This document shows, piece by piece, positions 60,480-64,000 of a stretch of DNA of 64,000 nt. A program made the position numbers and the translations under genes. The DNA comes from Diphasiastrum complanatum (lineage: Eukaryota; Streptophyta; Lycopodiopsida; Lycopodiales; Lycopodiaceae): contig CM055101.1 of the NCBI GenBank assembly GCA_029204225.1, positions 37,379,648 through 37,443,647 of the forward strand, read 5' to 3'. Within the stretch, counting starts at the first letter, position 1, and the number at the start of each line of letters is the position of its first letter. Below the pieces are notes generated by a model. That model made no database searches, was not told the origin of the DNA, and saw only the letters and a program-made list of their open reading frames with translations.

Positions 60480-62338
60480 AAAAGTCGTTTAACTAACAAA
60501 ACAACCAATAAACATAAAATTAAATTGAGCTTTTCTTTGACATTAGTAAAAAAAAGTGATGATCTTAGACTTTTATAAGGTTCTCACTTTGTTGTATCGT
60601 TCCTAGAGCTCCAGCAAAACTGTTCCTTGGGCTCATTTTTTTAAAAGAAATATTCTTAAGAAGCATGCAAGTCCTTGAAACCACATACCTATTTTCTTGA
60701 GAACGCATACATACTTGATCAAGAGTTGTGGAATCATCAAGAAACGCATACAAGTTTCTAAAAACGCGCACAAATTTCCTGAAAACACATACAAGCTCCA
60801 AAAAACATGCACAAATTTCCTGGCAAGGACTCATAAGGAACGAAGGAACGGAACCCATTCCTAAAAGTTGTTTCTTAGGAACGGAACGCCTATTCCTAAG
60901 GAACGAAATGGTACTGTTCCTAAGGAAAAACCTTAGAAATGGGTATCTAGGTCTATCACTCAAACAAACTAGAAAAACAACAAAAATTAATAATGTAATA
61001 GTCAAGATTTTTGTCGAGTTGTCTCTCACTTGAACCACAACAATTAAACTAAACTAGAACCAACCTAAACTATCATGCAAAGAAACTAAATAACAAAAAA
61101 CCAAAAACAACAAACAACAAACTAACAAACACAAACAAGAGGGAGTTAGAAACGGCCAGAAAGTGGGAGAGCCGACTGGCCAGATTACTTAGATGGGATT
61201 TAACTATTTGAACTGAAGGTAGGCAAAATCGGGGAGTAAGACCTTCACTACTTAGAGGTAAAAGTAAAACAAGTGAGAAGCAAAATTCTATGCAGCAGGC
61301 AGTGGAGCTGTATGTGAGAGATAATATCCAGCTCCAAGGACTTTATGGGTTTGAGGGAGTTTGCCCAAGGGAAAAGCCTGAGGCACAGCTCCAAAAATCC
61401 GTAAAGTCTGCTGCCCAAGGCAGGAGTTGATCATGCATAAAAGTCACAAGCAAAATTTATGGATAAAGTCTGCTGCCCCAAAGCAGGAGTTGATCATGCA
61501 TAAAAGTCACAAGAAATTTATCACAAAATATTTTTTGGACGTGTGTCATGTGTGGATTGATTCATATCAAAAGTCCATGGGCTTTATTGGCATGATGCAC
61601 TTTATGCTTCAAAACCGGTGGGCACTATGGGCATAATGTCCTTCATGCTCTAGAGCCCATGGGCTTTTAAAAGCTATGTACACAAAAAAGGACAATTATG
61701 GATATATACCCCAAAAAATAAGCTTGAATTTTTTTGCATTTTATGATAAATTATGGGAGCAAAAAACCTGAGGGACGCCCCTAACCACAGCATGTAGGCA
61801 ATTGATAAGTCAAAAAATGGAGGGAGCAGACTGCAAAGGTGAATGGCTCAACATGGAAGAACGGTGATGGATTGGAAGATTAGTAGTCAGCAAGGTGCAA
61901 AGGTGAATGGCTCAACATGGAAGAACGGTGATGGATTGGAAGATTAAGTAGTCAGCAAGGGTGACTGGTAGAACATCCAGACAGATGAAGGCTGCAGATT
62001 GAGGTTGGAAGGAGATGATGGTAAGAAAAATTGAAATGGAGAGGGTAAGAGGCACTTGCAGGAGGGGAAGGAGGTGGGAGTGTGCAGGAGGAAACAAAAG
62101 CCTTAACTTGTTGGGTGACAAATCAATTGCAAAGTAGGAGAGGGGTAGAGGTACTTTGCAGGAGGGGTAGAAGGTGGGAGTGTGCAGGAGAAAACAAAAT
62201 CCTTAACTTGTTGGGTGAAGGATCACTGGCAAAGAAGTAGCCATGAGCTACAAACAATAGGAAGTAGGAGATCAATTGTTGGCTGCAATCATCGTGGAAA
62301 CGGTTGCAACAGGAGAGGGGTGCTAGAGGCCCAATAAT
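60480..62338. repeat. Intergenic with several small tandem duplications
   Basis: Duplications: about 25-bp units at 60735-60820 (CATACAAG...CACAAATTTCC); palindromic TTCCTAAGGAA units at 60860-60945; a 62-bp pair around 61405-61515 (AGGAGTTGATCATGCATAAA); a 64-bp pair 61831-61895 / 61896-61960; and a 104-bp pair within 62056-62240 (GGTGGGAGTGTGCAGGAG). No supported gene. Confidence 0.6.

Positions 62339-62416
<78 letters not shown>
62339..62416. repeat. Compound (TG)13 (AG)25 microsatellite
   Basis: TG 62339-62364, a short A run, then AG 62367-62416. Confidence 0.97.
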
Positions 62417-62418
<2 letters not shown>

Positions 62419-63529
62419 ACAAAGGATCTGCAAGAAAAAGATTTGAAGCGAATCTTTCACTAAGCCCACACATCACATTCAAATAAGAATAATAGATAAT
62501 ACCATGCTCATCAAACAATAATCCTCCACAAAGAACACGTACAACCAAGATGACATTGGTGTGCAAGACCTCTTACAAAGGAGCATTGCCAAGCATCTCC
62601 TACAAAGAGACTCAGACACGAGAATCCAAAGCTATAGAATCCTAGTAGAGGTCCTATTTATACTAGTCTAAATGCTCTTTAGGGAACCTTCTAGGAAGCT
62701 AATGTAGGATTAGGGCTAGGATCCCCCACATTTACTTAGAACCAGCAAGTTAAGGGTCCCAATTCAGTGACTCTAATAACGATAAAAATGTTCCAAGCCA
62801 CAAGCCCTCAGCATGTGCTGTGTGCCCACAATGATGTTGAGACAACAATATTGAGAGTTCTTAATATGTGGGAAGGGTGGCTCAGTCAATAATGTATACA
62901 ATGCTAATCTCGTATTATACTAGTAGCGTTTTGACTTTGTAGCTAAGCTAAAATTCCTTCACAAATATCCTATTGATCTTTGAAGGATGAAACATTAACA
63001 CAAATAAGGCATAGCAGTATTCTCACCCAGGTTCGGGGATCAAGAAATTAGCTCGCAAAATTGATATTCAGTCTTAAATACGTGGTAGTGATGCAAGAAA
63101 TAAAATGAGCAATCTAGAGCTTAACAACAAAATCTCAAACCATCAACTCTCACCATACAATGTCATGGCATCACTCCTCACACAATCAATGTCCCAAGAG
63201 TAATTGCACTTCCCATGTACAAAAGGCAGGACCTGGACATTGTTTACATCTATCTCAGAGATCCTAATCACTTATTTAGAGGTGCAGAACAGATTCAGCC
63301 ATGGCAAGGGCTAGTACTTAAGAGTAACAAACAAATAGAAAGAATCGTAAGGAGTATCATATCAACAGTGTACATGTCCATGAGTCTCAATCAAATAAAT
63401 GTTTTCTTCAGATTAATGTCCCCTCAATCAGCTGAAGAAACCAATGATACTCTGCAAAACACGAACTCCTATTCTGACAGCTTGTCATTGATAAATTTCT
63501 AAATCCTTTGGAAGCAATATACTTTTTCC
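62417..63529. other. Intergenic / 3' side of the next gene
   Basis: No gene recognised. The part nearest 63529 is probably 3' UTR of the minus-strand gene that follows. The plus-strand ORF at 63215 shows no recognisable domain. Confidence 0.4.
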
Positions 63530-63985
63530 CTATGGGAAATTATCAATGTCGTTATTAAGGTCCATTTCTACCTGCCGTATTGTCCATTGAATACCTTCTA
63601 ACTTCTGCAAAGTTCAAAAGCCTTAATCAGTACAATTACAGTGAAAGAACATCAATAATCAGTTCCTGCTGAAATTGGCAAAACAGATCTAATCACAAGT
63701 TTCTGTACCTTGACTATGTCATGATATCGTCCAGCAATATCATCGAAGTACTGATCAACCCCCTGATATTCGCGCAATCTGGTTACCTGCAGCACATGCT
63801 CGTCCATCAGTTGCAAATTTTCAGCTGATACACCAGTTCACACCAAAAACACCAAGATGATTTTCAGAATAATAAAAGAGACACCCCATAAATGCTTTTA
63901 GTCAGCAACTTAAAGTTTGAAAGCACCATACTTCTTCCTTGTAAAGTTCACAGAGCCTACTGGAATGTGTTCTCAAGAATGTAAG
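63530..63985 (-). CDS. 3' end of a host gene, possibly an augmin-like (HAUS4/AUG4-type) subunit
   Basis: Three terminal exons on the minus strand, all with GT-AG borders and phase 0 joins: 63985-63932, 63786-63709, and 63604-63530 with the stop at 63530-63532. The text runs THSSRLCELYKEE, VTRLREYQGVDQYFDDIAG, RYHDIVK, then KLEGIQWTIRQVEMDL and a short acidic tail ending FP. It is amphipathic and Glu/Arg/Gln-rich, as in coiled-coil proteins. From memory the ending resembles the plant augmin subunit AUG4, which helps nucleate spindle and phragmoplast microtubules; I cannot verify this. The upstream exons lie beyond the right edge. No damage seen, so probably functional. Confidence 0.55.
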
Positions 63986-64000
63986 CTACGGTTTTGGCTA

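Overview
This is a stretch of plant nuclear genome dominated by retrotransposons. The reasons for calling it plant are Ty1-copia elements primed by initiator-Met tRNA, a Ty3-gypsy element primed by tRNA-Asp, plant-type telomeric CCCTAAA units, and a multi-exon clade-type plant PP2C gene with GT-AG introns. Nothing points to a bacterium, an organelle or a virus. The species cannot be read from the sequence. A decayed bacterial-style amino-methyltransferase gene would fit a seed-free land plant (bryophyte, lycophyte or fern), but that is inference.

Layout. 1-800 is the 5' end of a minus-strand copia copy (family A). 801-1190 is an older repeat that it entered. 1497-2455 holds minus-strand coding debris. 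2474-3216 is a MITE-like foldback element. 3219-5393 is a deleted copia (family B) carrying a solo LTR with a clean 5-bp duplication. 5394-8405 is a multi-exon methyltransferase-like pseudogene, cut at its 3' end by the family B LTR. 8534-8929 is an array of short perfect palindromes. 9850-12010 is a decayed ORF followed by a tandem LTR/internal/LTR arrangement (family C). 12011-14664 is a gag-protease remnant with the 5' LTR of family B on the minus strand. 15170-24493 is a graveyard of gypsy gag, copia RT/RNase H, gypsy integrase-chromodomain and a tRNA-Asp-primed gypsy gag-protease with its LTR. 25458-30097 is a non-autonomous LTR element (family D) that split a long TC microsatellite and encodes an unfamiliar internally duplicated protein. 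30526-33513 is another broken copia (family E). 33827-39768 is a full-length but dead minus-strand copia (family F, TSD AGATA). Fifteen bases further on lies 39789-46207, a structurally intact, very young family A copia (TSD GCGGT, two differences between its 655-bp LTRs, one 1313-codon gag-pol ORF).

The two host genes I can support are on the minus strand. 48885-52353 is a complete eight-exon PP2C phosphatase of 311 residues with all metal-binding motifs. 63530-63985 holds the last three exons of a gene that may encode an augmin-like subunit. Between them lie a minus-strand copia (53640-57000), degenerate tandem repeats, and a second decayed minus-strand gene of unknown family (58417-59812).

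Most protein-coding material is dead. Stops and primer-site changes are often consistent with C-to-T decay, as expected for methylated repeats. The strongest leads for follow-up are the methyltransferase-like pseudogene, the family D non-autonomous element with its duplicated domain, the palindrome array, and a TTCACACGTGTGAAA-like palindrome that recurs in several unrelated LTR families.
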